Assembly: GCA_001972305.1 (NCBI GenBank)
Contig: BDDD01002125.1
Location: 211,254-275,253, forward strand
Reading direction: 5' to 3'
Source of the DNA: Cephalotus follicularis
Taxonomy: Eukaryota > Streptophyta > Magnoliopsida > Oxalidales > Cephalotaceae
DNA: 64,000 nt
In this document: one piece after another, positions 55,231 through 64,000 of the stretch
How the letters are laid out: each line of letters starts with the position of its first letter
How positions within the stretch are numbered: the first letter of the stretch is position 1
The notes under the pieces: generated by a model
Database searches by the model: none
Seen by the model: the letters and a program-made list of their open reading frames with translations, nothing else
What the model was told of the DNA's origin: nothing
Made by a program: the position numbers and the translations under genes

Positions 55231-55969
55231 ACCTTGCTTGTCCTCAAGAAAATGAAACAAAAAACTAAAACAATAAAACAAAAACAAAAACCATATTTCA
55301 CTTTCGTAGGAATCACGATTGCATTTAGCATATGCAACAAGCCTTCAAACCCCTATGTGTCCCTAGTGGACGATTTTTGTCTTGTGAATGTTTTCAGAGA
55401 ATAAACACACACAATTCAGTTCATTATAACTTTGCTAGAAGGTAAAATGTATCTCCATTTAAAAATTCATAGGCAAGCCCCATACTTGAATTTTATTATC
55501 TTGCTCCAAGTTCTAGAATCATAACACATCTCAATTCATGAGTCTTTACTACATTTTTCTGTTATTCCACACTATTTACCAATCAAGATATGTATTCTTA
55601 GTAACATAAAATCCTACTTTGGAGTCAGACAAAGAAAGTTAGCACTCACATTTTTTTTCGTTTCTTTCTCTTTTATCAAACTCATTCCTCCACTACTGTT
55701 GGTTTGAATGACATGGATGGAGCATACACAAGACACCCAAATTACTAATTAGCTTTAGATTTACAATTTGCACATGAGATCAATTAAAATCTTATCAATT
55801 TAAATTCGTGTAATGTGTTAGTCTCTTAAGCTTTCTATAAGACCCATGTAGCGAGTTTTGGACCAGCTACTCTCAAGCCAGTTGGCTTTAAGGAACTAGG
55901 TGTAGAACACCGATAAGGTTTACTTACTCAAATCAAATAGGTTACAAACCAAGACTGAATTCAAAGAGG

Positions 55970-56063
<94 letters not shown>

Positions 56064-56430
56064 TTTTTTCTTTTTTATATATGCAAGAACATCAATTCTT
56101 TATCCTCCTCCTTACTAAGATCTATGAAACTTTGAAGACGCACAAGATCGGTCTTTTTATTCATTTTATTCATTTATTTTTGCACAAACTCCTACTTTGA
56201 GATGTATTCCTTTTCCTTCCCTTGAAAATTTTTTATTTATTATTTTTCCTATGGGGTTTCTGTTATTTCTAAGTACATCAACATTTACTCCTACTTTCAA
56301 AATTAAAATGAACTTTGGCACCACAATGCACTAAAAATTGATTATAGAAATAACAATGAATCATCCAGAAATATATGTGAAACAATGCAATAAATAAAAG
56401 AACAATAGGGGTAGGGTTTACAGCGTATGA
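55231..56430 (-). other. H 3' non-coding region with a (TA)n microsatellite
   Basis: About 1.2 kb between the end of H pol and the polypurine tract; Athila elements have a long segment here that sometimes holds an env-like ORF. I see no ORF of that kind. A pure TA repeat of about 90 bases lies at 55972-56061, followed by T-rich tracts. Confidence 0.6.
55972..56061. repeat. (TA)n microsatellite
   Basis: About 45 uninterrupted TA units. Within the 3' non-coding part of element H. Length is likely to vary among individuals. Confidence 0.97.
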
Positions 56431-57600
56431 TTATGGAGGCTCGTGAAGATCCATGGCCTCTTCCACTGGTGAAGCTAGAAACTCTAAAACTTTCTTTAAC
56501 CGCGGCCCGTTCACCTTAAATGCATCTTTTGTACCTGGCTTAACAATCTCAAACACACCATGTGAGAAAATAGTTTTAACAACATAAGAACCATCCCAAC
56601 GGGATCTCAGTTTTCTAGGAAACATATGTAACCGAGAATTGTACAAAAGAACCTTGTCACCGACTTTAAACATTTTTCGCAAAATCCGCGTGTCATGAAA
56701 GGCTTTGGTCTTTTCTTTGGAGATCTTTGCATTGTCATATGCATCATTTTGGATCTCCTCCAACTTAGAGAGTTTGAGAGCATGATGACTACCCGCATTG
56801 AAATGATCATAATTAAATTGCTTAGCAACCCAAAAGGCCCTATGTTTCAATTCAACCGGAAGATGACACGCTTTATAGTACACAAGTAGGTAAGGAGATT
56901 GACCAAGGTCAGTCTTGAAAGCTGTTCGGTAAGCCCGCATAGCATCCACAAGTCAAGTGGACCAATCCTTTCTCCTTGGATTGACTATTTTTTCAAGGAT
57001 TTGTTTAATTTGGTGATTGGATACCTCAATTTGCCCGCTAGTTTAAGGATGGTAAGGTGTGGCAAGTTTTTGGGTGATCTTATATCTTTTCATAAGGGCT
57101 TCGAAAGAACGATTATAGAAATGGGTACCCTTGTCACTGATGATGGCTCGTGGGGTACCAAACTGAGAAAAGATATGTTCCTTGAGGAACTTGACAACCA
57201 CAGAGTTGTCATAGGTTCGACAAGGAATTATCTCTATCCACTTCGACACGTAGTCAACAACCAGAAGGATATATATGTTCCCAAACGAATTGGGAAAATG
57301 ACTCATAAAATCGATGGCCCAAACATCAAAATCTCCATAGTGGAAATTAGAGTCAAAGGCATCATATTCCTCTTGGTCACATGGCCTAAAGATTGACATG
57401 AAGCACAAGCCCTATAGTATTGAAAATAATCTTTGAAAAGACTCAGACAATAAAATCCACACTGTAAAACTTTGGCCGCAGTCTTAGTTTGGTCAAAATG
57501 GCCACCACAAGCCTGATCATGACAAAAAGAAGGGATTGAATGACACTCATGATCAGGAACACACCTTCACATAATTTCATTAGGACACACTTTCAAAAAG
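56431..57600 (-). pseudogene. H integrase (Athila type)
   Basis: On the minus strand. Finger: HECHSIPSFCHDQACGGHFD, KTAAKVLQCGFYCLSLF and [14 protein letters not shown] (about 57570-57370). Core from 57408: [20 protein letters not shown] (first Asp), [38 protein letters not shown] (second Asp) and LATPYHP; then breaks around 56950-57040 in QTNGQ.E. C-terminal part 56949-56431: MRAYRTAFKTDLGQSPYLLV, KACHLPVELKHRAFW, VGDKVLLYNSRLHMFPRKLR and SRWDGSYVVKTIFSHGVFEI. These words are specific to Athila integrase. Shifts and stops disable it. Confidence 0.9.
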
Positions 57601-58346
57601 ATAGGGGTCATCCCAAAAGAAATGTTTGACTTGAGAGAGAAACCTACGCTTATCTTGAGCAGACCACTTTGATGGTAAAATCCCAATAACAAGATAATTG
57701 ACTATGTCCATGTACCATGGTTCACTCTCGACAAGCATAAGTTGCTCTCAGGGAAATTCTCATTAATGGGACCCTTGATTTATGGCACATTGGAGAGACG
57801 GGACAAGTGATCAGCAACCGAATTCTCCATTCCATTCTTGTCTCTAATTTCCATGTCAAAATCTTGAAGTAGAAAAACTCAATGGATAAGATGCGCTTTC
57901 GCATCCTTCTTGCCTACTAGATATCGAATCACAACATGATCAATGTAAACAATGACTTGTGATCCTAGTAAATACGATCAGAATTTTTCGAGTGCGAAGA
58001 CTACAACTAAAAACTCCTTCTCAGTAGTCGTGTAATTCAATTGCGCATCTGAAAGAGTTCCATTGGCATAGTAAATGACGTGAGGCAATTTATTGATTCG
58101 CTAACCAAGAACAGCTCCTATTGCATTGTCTGACGCATCACACATGAGTTCAAAAGGCTCAGACTAGATGGGTGCCTAAATAATAGGAGCAGAAATGAGC
58201 TCCATCTTTAATAAGCCAAAAGCATCACGGCACTCTTAAGTGAAAACAAATTCTTGATCCTTCGTTAGAAGCGATGTCAAGGGTCGCGCCACCAAACTAA
58301 AATCTTTGATGAACCTTCGATAAAAACCAGCATGTCCGAGGTATGC
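57601..58346 (-). pseudogene. H RNase H and linker remains
   Basis: On the minus strand the end reads FLLQDFDMEIRDKNGMENSV, ADHLSRLSNV and GPINENFPESNLCL, the conserved block between RNase H and integrase in Athila elements (LLQEFDLEIRDKKG..N.VADHLSRL). The RNase H core (about 57930-58290) is recognisable only in pieces, such as AVLGQR and KVIYYA-like text, with several stops. It would have removed RNA from the RNA-DNA hybrid. Confidence 0.8.
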
Positions 58347-58800
58347 TCAGATGTCCTTCACATTTTGAGGAGGCGGAAAATGTTTGATGATTTCTACCTT
58401 GGCCTTATCCACCTGAATTCCCTCATTAGACATGACATGTCCGAGCACAATCCTCTCATTCACCATGAAATTGCACTTCTCCCAATTAAGCACCAAATTC
58501 TTTTGCCTACTTCTTTCGAGTACTAATTTCAGATGATGAAGGCAGTTAGAGAAGGTGGAAGCATGCACAGAGAAGTCATCCATAAATACATCAAGAAATT
58601 CCTCTACCATATCAGAGAAGATACTCATCATGCACCTCTGGAAGGTCGCAGGAGTATTGTAGAGACCAAATGGCATGCATCAATAAGCAAAATTTCCAAA
58701 GGGGCATGTGGAGGTAGTCTCCTCTTGATCTTCAGGGGCGATGGGAATTTGATTATATCCAGAGTATCTATCAAGAAAGCGGCAATAATCGTGGCCAACC
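58347..58800 (-). pseudogene. H reverse transcriptase, C-terminal half
   Basis: On the minus strand: GHDYCR.LD.YSGYNQIPIA near 58790-58730, then from 58676 MPFGLYNTPATFQRCMMSIF and the catalytic block FLDVFMDDFSVHAS (YxDD form FMDD, as in Athila). Then LVLNWEKCNFMVNERIVLGH and NEGIQVDKAKVEIIKHFPPP. The N-terminal half lies at 60970-61347 on the other side of solo LTR I. Confidence 0.9.
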
Positions 58801-58836
58801 TGTAACGTCCGCGATCCGAGTCCGCTAAATGCTCAA

Positions 58837-58950
58837 AGCGAATCTCAAGGAGTCGGTGCGTTACGTTGGGTGTGAAACTCTTACATCCTTTAGAGCGAAT
58901 CTCAAGGAGTCGGTGCGTTACGTTGGGTGTGAAACTCTTACATCCTTTAG
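58837..58950. repeat. Perfect 57-base tandem duplication in solo LTR I
   Basis: Unit 58837-58893 (starts agcgaatctcaaggagtcgg) is followed immediately by an identical copy at 58894-58950. No difference between copies, so the duplication is recent compared with the age of the surrounding element, or it is an assembly artefact. Confidence 0.97.
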
Positions 58951-60384
58951 CATACTCGTCTAGTGCTATCATACATCATAAAGCTCATACATCTCAACAT
59001 AATACGTAACCTTGAATTCCATCTTCAACATGTTCATCTTATCTATAGATATCATAATCAAAATTATTCATATATACATTTACACAGGATCATCCTTTTA
59101 TATAAGCATATAATACATCGGAAAAACATCGTCCTACTACATATCAAAAGCATTTTTATGCAAACACTATTGCATAATACATTTTCCTTTCAAAATTCCT
59201 TCATATGAGCTTCCTCTAAAGCTCGTATTCTCCATTATATCCTTTCCTAAAAACATTTTATTTGAAAACAAACATTGAAAGGAATGAGATCAAAATAGCT
59301 CAGTAAGGTGTTTTTATTGTAAACACATTTCATCATAACCTTTTTCTAGTCAACACATATAACTAGAAAATTTCATAAAACATATCAGTTTTCTAGTAAA
59401 AATTCGTAACTAGAACATTTTATAAAAATGAAGTTATAAAAACCTTAATGAACCCTTTCACACCTCTTCACCGGGGCACTGTGCACTCCCCGATTACTAT
59501 CCTTGCATCACATGCATGTCACTATAAGCTCCATCATAATCCATCTCAGGTTCATTCCACTTGGATCGCAATCCAAGGGTGGTTCATTTCATCATTTCAT
59601 AAAACATTTCTCATCATTTTGAGTACATAACTCAAAGCATTCATAAACAATTTTGTATAGCATTTCTAAATCTAAAATTTCATATAAAAATAAACACTTT
59701 CAGAGAAAACTTAAAACATAAACATTGAAGTAGACATCTTCACGAATTCAGAAAGCTCAAGTTCATAAAAATTGGTTGAGAATCGAATCCGTTATGAATT
59801 TTTAAAGTGGCTGGTTTCCTGTTTTAGCAGTACGGGAGCAGTAAAATGAAACAAGACTTTTCATCAAGAATTTGACAGAATTTCAAGTTATGCAAAGCAT
59901 AACAGTTAAAGAAGACATCTGAAAATTTCTAAAACATTAACCCATTTGAAAACTCATCAAGAATTTAGGAAGATATGAATAAAACAATCTGGTGAAAATT
60001 TGAATCAAAACAGGTGGAACTTTCATAAAAATGGCTGTCAAATTTCCTTACAACGCTTTAGAATTCCTTTCTCCCTTTTCTTTGCTGAATTCTCCACTTA
60101 TTCCCAGCAGAAAAATCTTCCTTTCCTCAGCCAGAATGAATAAATTCAGCCCTCATTGCCTATAAATAGGCTGGTTGCTTAGGGAGCAAGTCTCCCTTTC
60201 TCTCCCATGAGTCATCACACATAGTTGCCCATGTGCCTTAAATCCTCAAATGAAATTGTGAAACTTGGCATCTAAACATAAAATATCTAGCTTCCTTAAA
60301 CCCTGGCATGACACTTGTCATTGAATTAATGAATTTAACTCACAAAAGGGCAAAAGGTCAGACTTTGGCAACTGGTCTGCAACT

Positions 60385-60720
60385 CAATGGGTCGACACTT
60401 CACTTCTAAGCGTCGCCGCTTACGGCCTTGTTCTAAGTTCATCAATTTCCACCTTGACTAAAGTGTTGACGCTTTCCTACAAAGCTTCGCCACTTTAAGT
60501 CTTATCCAGGTCAACTTTAATGCTTGACTTCAAAGCATCGAAGTTTACATTTGGAGCGTCATCGGTTGCACCAAGCATCACCGCTTTCATCCAAGCGTTG
60601 TTGGTTAGAGGAATTTGTCCAAATTGAACACTCACTGGTTTTCACCGGCGTCATAAGGGGTCTAAGCGTCGATGGTTGACGACCAAAGCGTCGTTGCTTA
60701 ACCACACACCATCGACGCTT
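60385..60720 (-). repeat. GTCGACGCTT-type repeats in solo LTR I
   Basis: About ten units: ggtcgacacttcac, aagcgtcgccgctta, gttgacgctttc, taagcgtcgatggtt, aagcgtcgttgctta, catcgacgctttag. They share the AGCGTCGACGCT pattern found in the H and E LTRs, in more decayed form. Confidence 0.75.
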
Positions 60721-60774
60721 TAGCCAACTTTCTTCTGTTTCCACCACATATACAAATAGCCAATTTCGATTTTC

Positions 60775-60870
60775 TTCCGGGGGCGCCGGCCCTAGCCCCT
60801 GCCTGCTGTTCGGGCAGCGGGAGCCCCCATCCGCTCATCGGGGAGCGGAAACCCCGAACCCCCTTAGCTT
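60775..60870 (-). repeat. GC-rich hairpin block in solo LTR I
   Basis: A GC island in AT-rich surroundings with several inverted repeats: gggcgccggccc, gctgttcgggcagc and tccgctcatcggggagcgga (7-base stem). Near the 5' end of the LTR on the minus strand, thus in U3. Such G-rich blocks are known from some Ty3 LTRs; function unknown. Confidence 0.7.
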
Positions 60871-60969
60871 TAGGGTCATATCACGAGTCCCTTGAAATAT
60901 TCATCAACATCAAAAATAGAAATCATGTTTCCATAATTAATATCTCTAATGAAAATTATGGTCATTACA

Positions 60970-61347
60970 CAACTAGCCTATCCAACATTTGATCAATAAA
61001 AGGAAGGAAAAATGATCCTTCCAGGTGGCTGTATTCAATTTGTGGTAGTTGATGCATACCATCCATCCAGTTTGGACCTTAGTCAAAATTAAGTCATTTG
61101 ATGAGGATTGTACTAACATCACTCTGGATTTCTTTGGGACTACGTGGACTAGACTCACCCACTGACTATCCGAGATGGGATAAATGATCCCATTGCCCAG
61201 CCACTTCAAAATATCCTTTTGTATGGCTTCTTTCATCACAAGTTTTGCCCTTCTCTGAGGTTCTCTAGAAGGTTTGGATCCTTCTATGAGAATTATATGA
61301 TGCTCAAAAATATAAGGGCTGATTCTCTTGATGTCAACCATAGTCAA
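60970..61347 (-). pseudogene. H reverse transcriptase, N-terminal half
   Basis: On the minus strand: DIKRISPYIFEHHIILIEGS, KPSREPQRRAKLVMKEAIQK, NGIIYPISDSQWVSLVHVVP, TGWMVCINYHKLNTATWKDH and FSFLLLIKCWIG. This is the Athila RT start (I.P..C.H.I.LE...KPS...QRRLNP...VVKKE...GIIYPISDS.WVSPV). It is open for 124 codons but joined to the rest only across solo LTR I. Confidence 0.9.
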
Positions 61348-61479
61348 ACCAATTGCCTCTTTATTTTCTTTGAGTAGGTGAATAACCTTCTCTTCTTGAC
61401 GTGGAGTAAGATCTGATGACAGAATAATAGGAAGAGTTTGGTTTTCACCTAAGAATGAATATTTCAGTATAGAGGGAAA

Positions 61480-61960
61480 TTACTTTAATTCAAGTTTTAG
61501 AGGCTCTTCTATTGATGGTTTGGGTAAAGATGTGGATAAGAGGCTTACTGGTTCTAATGGTTGCATACTAAACACATCAAAGAAATCTCCTCCTTCTATG
61601 TCCTCTAATTTCCACATACACTCACTGAAATTTCCATCAAAATCAATGTCAAAGACCGTATCAATGTGGTCAAGAATTGAGTGGATTACGTTCACTTCAT
61701 CAAAGTCAACTGGATGCTTTCCCAAACGGAAGATGTTAAAGTCCATTGACGCATTTCCAAAACTCAACTTCATCAAACCATTTTGACAATTGATTAGAGC
61801 ATTACTCGTGGCCAGGAATGGTCTACCTAGGATAACTGGATTTGATTATTTATATTATTCACAGGCTGGGTATCTAAAACAAAATAGTCAACAAGAAAGA
61901 AAAACTCACCAACCTTGATTAAAACATCCTCAATTTTCCCTCTCGGCACTTTCACCAACC
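61480..61960 (-). pseudogene. H protease end and linker to RT
   Basis: On the minus strand: KIEDVLIKVGEFFFLVDYFV near 61940, then a stop, then PVILGRPFLATSNALINCQN and GLMKLSFGNASMDFNIFRLG. The ILGRPFLAT block is the flap-to-C-terminal signature of the Athila protease. The catalytic Asp part upstream seems lost: at about 61960 the sequence CTTTCACCAACCTTGATTAAA is a repeat of the preceding text, a deletion or duplication point. An acidic linker (DHIDTVFDIDFDGNFSE) leads toward RT. Confidence 0.8.
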
Positions 61961-62500
61961 TTGATTAAAGTAGATGCAAGCTGTGAAATCTACTTCTCCA
62001 TGTTATGCTGATTGGTCATACAATGCTCATGAGAAGCTCCATACTCTTTTCTAGAGAAGAAATCCTAAAGGCATCTATTTGCTGGTGCAATAATGTTTGA
62101 TCGTGAAATTGATGTTGTGGGAAGGTAGGTATGACGTTATTGGAAGGCTGGGGAAACCTTTGAAAGTTCTGCTAGGATGCGGACTGCCAGAGAAGTTCGA
62201 AGCGTGCCCAGAAAAATTTGAATGCTGAGCAGAGAATTTCGAGGGTCCTCTGGGTTATGCCCTTCACTCCAAGAGAAGTTTGGATGATTTCCCCAACCCG
62301 TATTGTAAGTGTTACTATACGGGTTGTATTGATTCATAGCGGGCACATTCTCTGGAGGATAAAGATTTTCAGAGAAGCTCAGGCATTCTTCCATAACATA
62401 GCTTGGTGATACATACCAAGAACACATAGGGGTGCTCTGATTTATGTGACTCACCTCCTCGGGTTCCCTCACTATTGATTCTAATCGCTTGATGAGGTTG
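61961..62500 (-). pseudogene. H gag, C-terminal part
   Basis: On the minus strand, 62472-62137: MREPEEVSHINQSTPMCSWY, then PPENVPAMNQYNPYSNTYNT, GWGNHPNFSWSEGHNPEDPR, typical of the Asn/Pro/Tyr-rich C-terminus of Athila gag (YSNTYNPGWRNHPNFSW). From 62136 to 61961 only remnants of the following helix region are seen, with stops. Confidence 0.85.
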
Positions 62501-63286
62501 TCTAACTATGCCACCTTGGACACTGTCCCCTCTATAACGTCCCCCTTACTCGACAGAGCTCTCTCCGTTACTTGAGTGGACTCCCGCTCCCTAGTTTGCT
62601 CACCCAAATCTAGCAGCAAATTCCAAGCCTTGTTTTCATCGCTATACGAGGTAAACCCATCTGGACACATTGACTCGAGCAATTGCTTGGTCTGGTAATC
62701 AATGATTTCGTAGATGATTTGGCATAAATGCCAAGTTTTTAAACCATTATGAGGACACTCTAAGAGGAGGTCTTGAATCGGTCCATACACCTCGAGAATG
62801 GTTCATTGGGCCTCTGGCAAAACTGGAGAATATCGTTCCTAAGCTTATTGGTTTTATGGAGAGGGAAGAATTTCTTCAAGAATGACACTGTGAACTGATC
62901 CCATGTAGAGACGAAATCAGTGGATAAACTGTAGAGCCACTTCTTAGCTCCATCATTGAGAGAAAAGTTTATGAATCCAATTTGATATCATCATCGGATA
63001 ATTGCTGGAGTTTCATGAGGGCACATACCTCCATGAACTCGTGATGGAAGAGATATGCATCCTCATTGGGTAACCCATGGAAGTGAGGGAGCATACTAAT
63101 GAATTGAGATTTTAATTCAAAATTGTTACCCTGAGGTGCAGGAAACTGAATATAGGATGGTTGCACTGTCCTTGCAGGATAGAATTTATCGCTAAGGGTT
63201 TGAATAGGTCGTGCGTCTGCCTTTACTGTCGGTTGTTGATTAATCCTTTCTAACTGATTGTTTGGACCACGCACCCAATCAGTCAT
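62501..63286 (-). pseudogene. H gag, N-terminal and capsid part
   Basis: Begins MTDWVRGPNNQLERINQQPT at 63286, about 200 bases after the primer site. It reads FELKSQFISMLPHFHGLPNE, DAYLFHHEFMEVCALMKLQQ, then with a shift near 62970 INFSLNDGAKKWLYSLSTDF, WDQFTVSFLKKFFPLHKTNK and LRNDILQFCQRPNEPFSRCM. After another shift near 62790 it reads PHNGLKTWHLCQIIYEIIDY, QTKQLLESMCPDGFTSYSDE and KAWNLLLDLGEQTRE. This is the Athila gag capsid. Two frameshifts inactivate it. Confidence 0.9.
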
Positions 63287-63488
63287 AAACTAAGTCAAAA
63301 CACGTGTGAAAGTAGACCACAAACGTAGAGAAGGTACTAACATAGACCAGACAACTCAAAAAGTCAGACCAAAGAACTTTTTTCTCTTTTTTTTAAAGCT
63401 TATGAGAAAACCTAATTTAACTAAGCGAGAACTTGTTAGAAATACAATGAATCAGTTGAATAAATTAAAACTAATCTAAAACATTGCT

Positions 63489-63506
63489 TCCCCGGAAACA
63501 ATACCA
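63489..63506 (-). promoter_or_regulatory. H primer binding site (tRNA-Asp type, CpG-decayed)
   Basis: On the minus strand TGGTATTGTTTCCGGGGA, compared with TGGCGCCGTTGCCGGGGA, the tRNA-Asp site used by Athila elements. Most of the differences are C-to-T or G-to-A at CpG or neighbouring bases. Confirms the lineage and the 5' end of the internal region. Confidence 0.85.
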
Positions 63507-63510
63507 AAAA

Positions 63511-63754
63511 TGTAATACCCTGTTTATCCCTGTGTATTTTATTTGGGCTTTTAATATGTTTTGTTAAGTAGTCTGTCTTTTTTTTTTTTTTTGGTCTTTG
63601 CGGTTTGGGATGACTGATACCAGCCTTGGGCCTTTTGGGTATTTGTTAGACAGTGTATATGAATAAGTAAAATTGATTTTATTGTATTTTAATTAGTTTA
63701 TAAATTAGTTTTATTATAAATCTATTTTATTTAAAACTAAATCTTTTAATTAAT

Positions 63755-63786
<32 letters not shown>

Positions 63787-64000
63787 CCCCGTAAGTCTCT
63801 CTCTCTCTCTCGTTATCTCACCGAATCTCCCCCTCTATCCCTCAAATTCTCCCAAAAACCTCTCCACTTTTCCTTACCCTATCAAATTTTGCTCCTTCTT
63901 TCCTTATCTCAGCCGATATTGTCTCTTCTTTTCTGTTTAAGTATGCCATTCGTTCATTGTTTTGCAATATACTTCTTTCTTGCACCTAGAATCACCGAAC
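63511..64000 (+). repeat. LTR L, 5' part, cut by the window end
   Basis: Starts TGTAATACCCTG at 63511, five bases from the H primer site, and runs in the plus direction: ttgggcttttaata, an AT-rich U3, a (CT)n run (about 63756-63786 and 63795-63811), then a pyrimidine-rich leader-like stretch. TGTAATACCC followed by such a layout is a common start of Ty3 LTRs. It does not match the H 3' LTR end, so it is taken as a separate insertion and not the H 5' LTR. Confidence 0.55.

Larger units (their letters stand above)
58801..60969 (-). mobile_element. Solo LTR I inserted in H RT
   Basis: Bounded by TGTAACGTCCGCG (58801) and GGTCATTACA (60969). On the minus strand it starts TGTAATGACC and ends GCGGACGTTACA. 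Flanks caacc and caact are a target duplication with one change. It interrupts the RT words DRLV|GH. 2169 bases, no second LTR and no coding sequence, so a solo LTR. Contains a perfect 57-base tandem duplication, a TATA-like box near 60165-60175, GTCGACGCTT-type repeats (60385-60720) and a GC-rich hairpin block (60775-60870). Confidence 0.88.

Noticed and set aside
63511-64000. Sequence beside the H primer site as the H 5' LTR
   Set aside because: It starts TGTAATACCC in the plus direction and does not match the H 3' LTR end near 50528. Read as another element inserted next to the primer site.
1-64000. Host genes, tRNA, rRNA, organelle insertions
   Set aside because: Every sizeable ORF could be placed in a transposable element or in an LTR shadow; no tRNA- or rRNA-like stretch was recognised by eye. 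A computed search could still find a short tRNA.

Overview
The window is AT-rich plant (angiosperm) nuclear DNA made almost entirely of transposable elements. I found no host protein gene, tRNA, rRNA or CRISPR array. The assignment rests on the element types: Ty3 chromoviruses with a C-terminal chromodomain (Tekay/Del-like), an Athila-type Ty3 element with a tRNA-Asp primer site, a SIRE/Maximus-type Ty1 element, and ends of CACTA DNA transposons. The species cannot be told from this sequence.

Layout. 1-2935: decayed plus-strand Ty3 internal region (J). 2936-5826: non-coding repeat debris with an LTR-like end. 5826-7143: 5' end of a minus-strand Ty1 element (K). 7144-8454: CACTA terminus and debris. 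8455-9495: plus-strand LTR (F). 9496-10640: gag and LTR end of a minus-strand Ty3 element (E), whose other half is at 48662-50527. 10641-10909: CACTA-like terminus. 10910-48661: large Ty3 element A (plus), carrying SIRE-like element D in gag (14141-23313) and Ty3 element C in its 3' LTR (28162-28166 plus 37846-47118), with Ty3 element B (minus, 28167-37843) inside the 5' LTR of C. 50528-63506: Athila-like element H (minus), broken by solo LTR G (52076-54884) and solo LTR I (58801-60969). 63511-64000: start of another LTR (L).

Insertion order read from the interruptions: E was hit by A and by H; A was hit by D and by C; C was hit by B; H was hit by G and I. The deepest stack is E>A>C>B. Target duplications are visible for C (ttgac) and G (taaga), and as a near match for I (caacc/caact).

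All pol genes are broken by stops, frameshifts or deletions. The best preserved are B pol (939 codons open) and an intact 377-codon extra ORF in D (20227-21360), which lies between RNase H and the 3' LTR and is the only clearly undamaged gene here. Two cross-family signals stand out. LTRs of most element families carry clusters of short palindromes centred on GTCGAC or ATCGAT. Several Ty3 LTRs also share a short stem-loop (TTAGCC/GGCTAA) whose stem bases covary between families.
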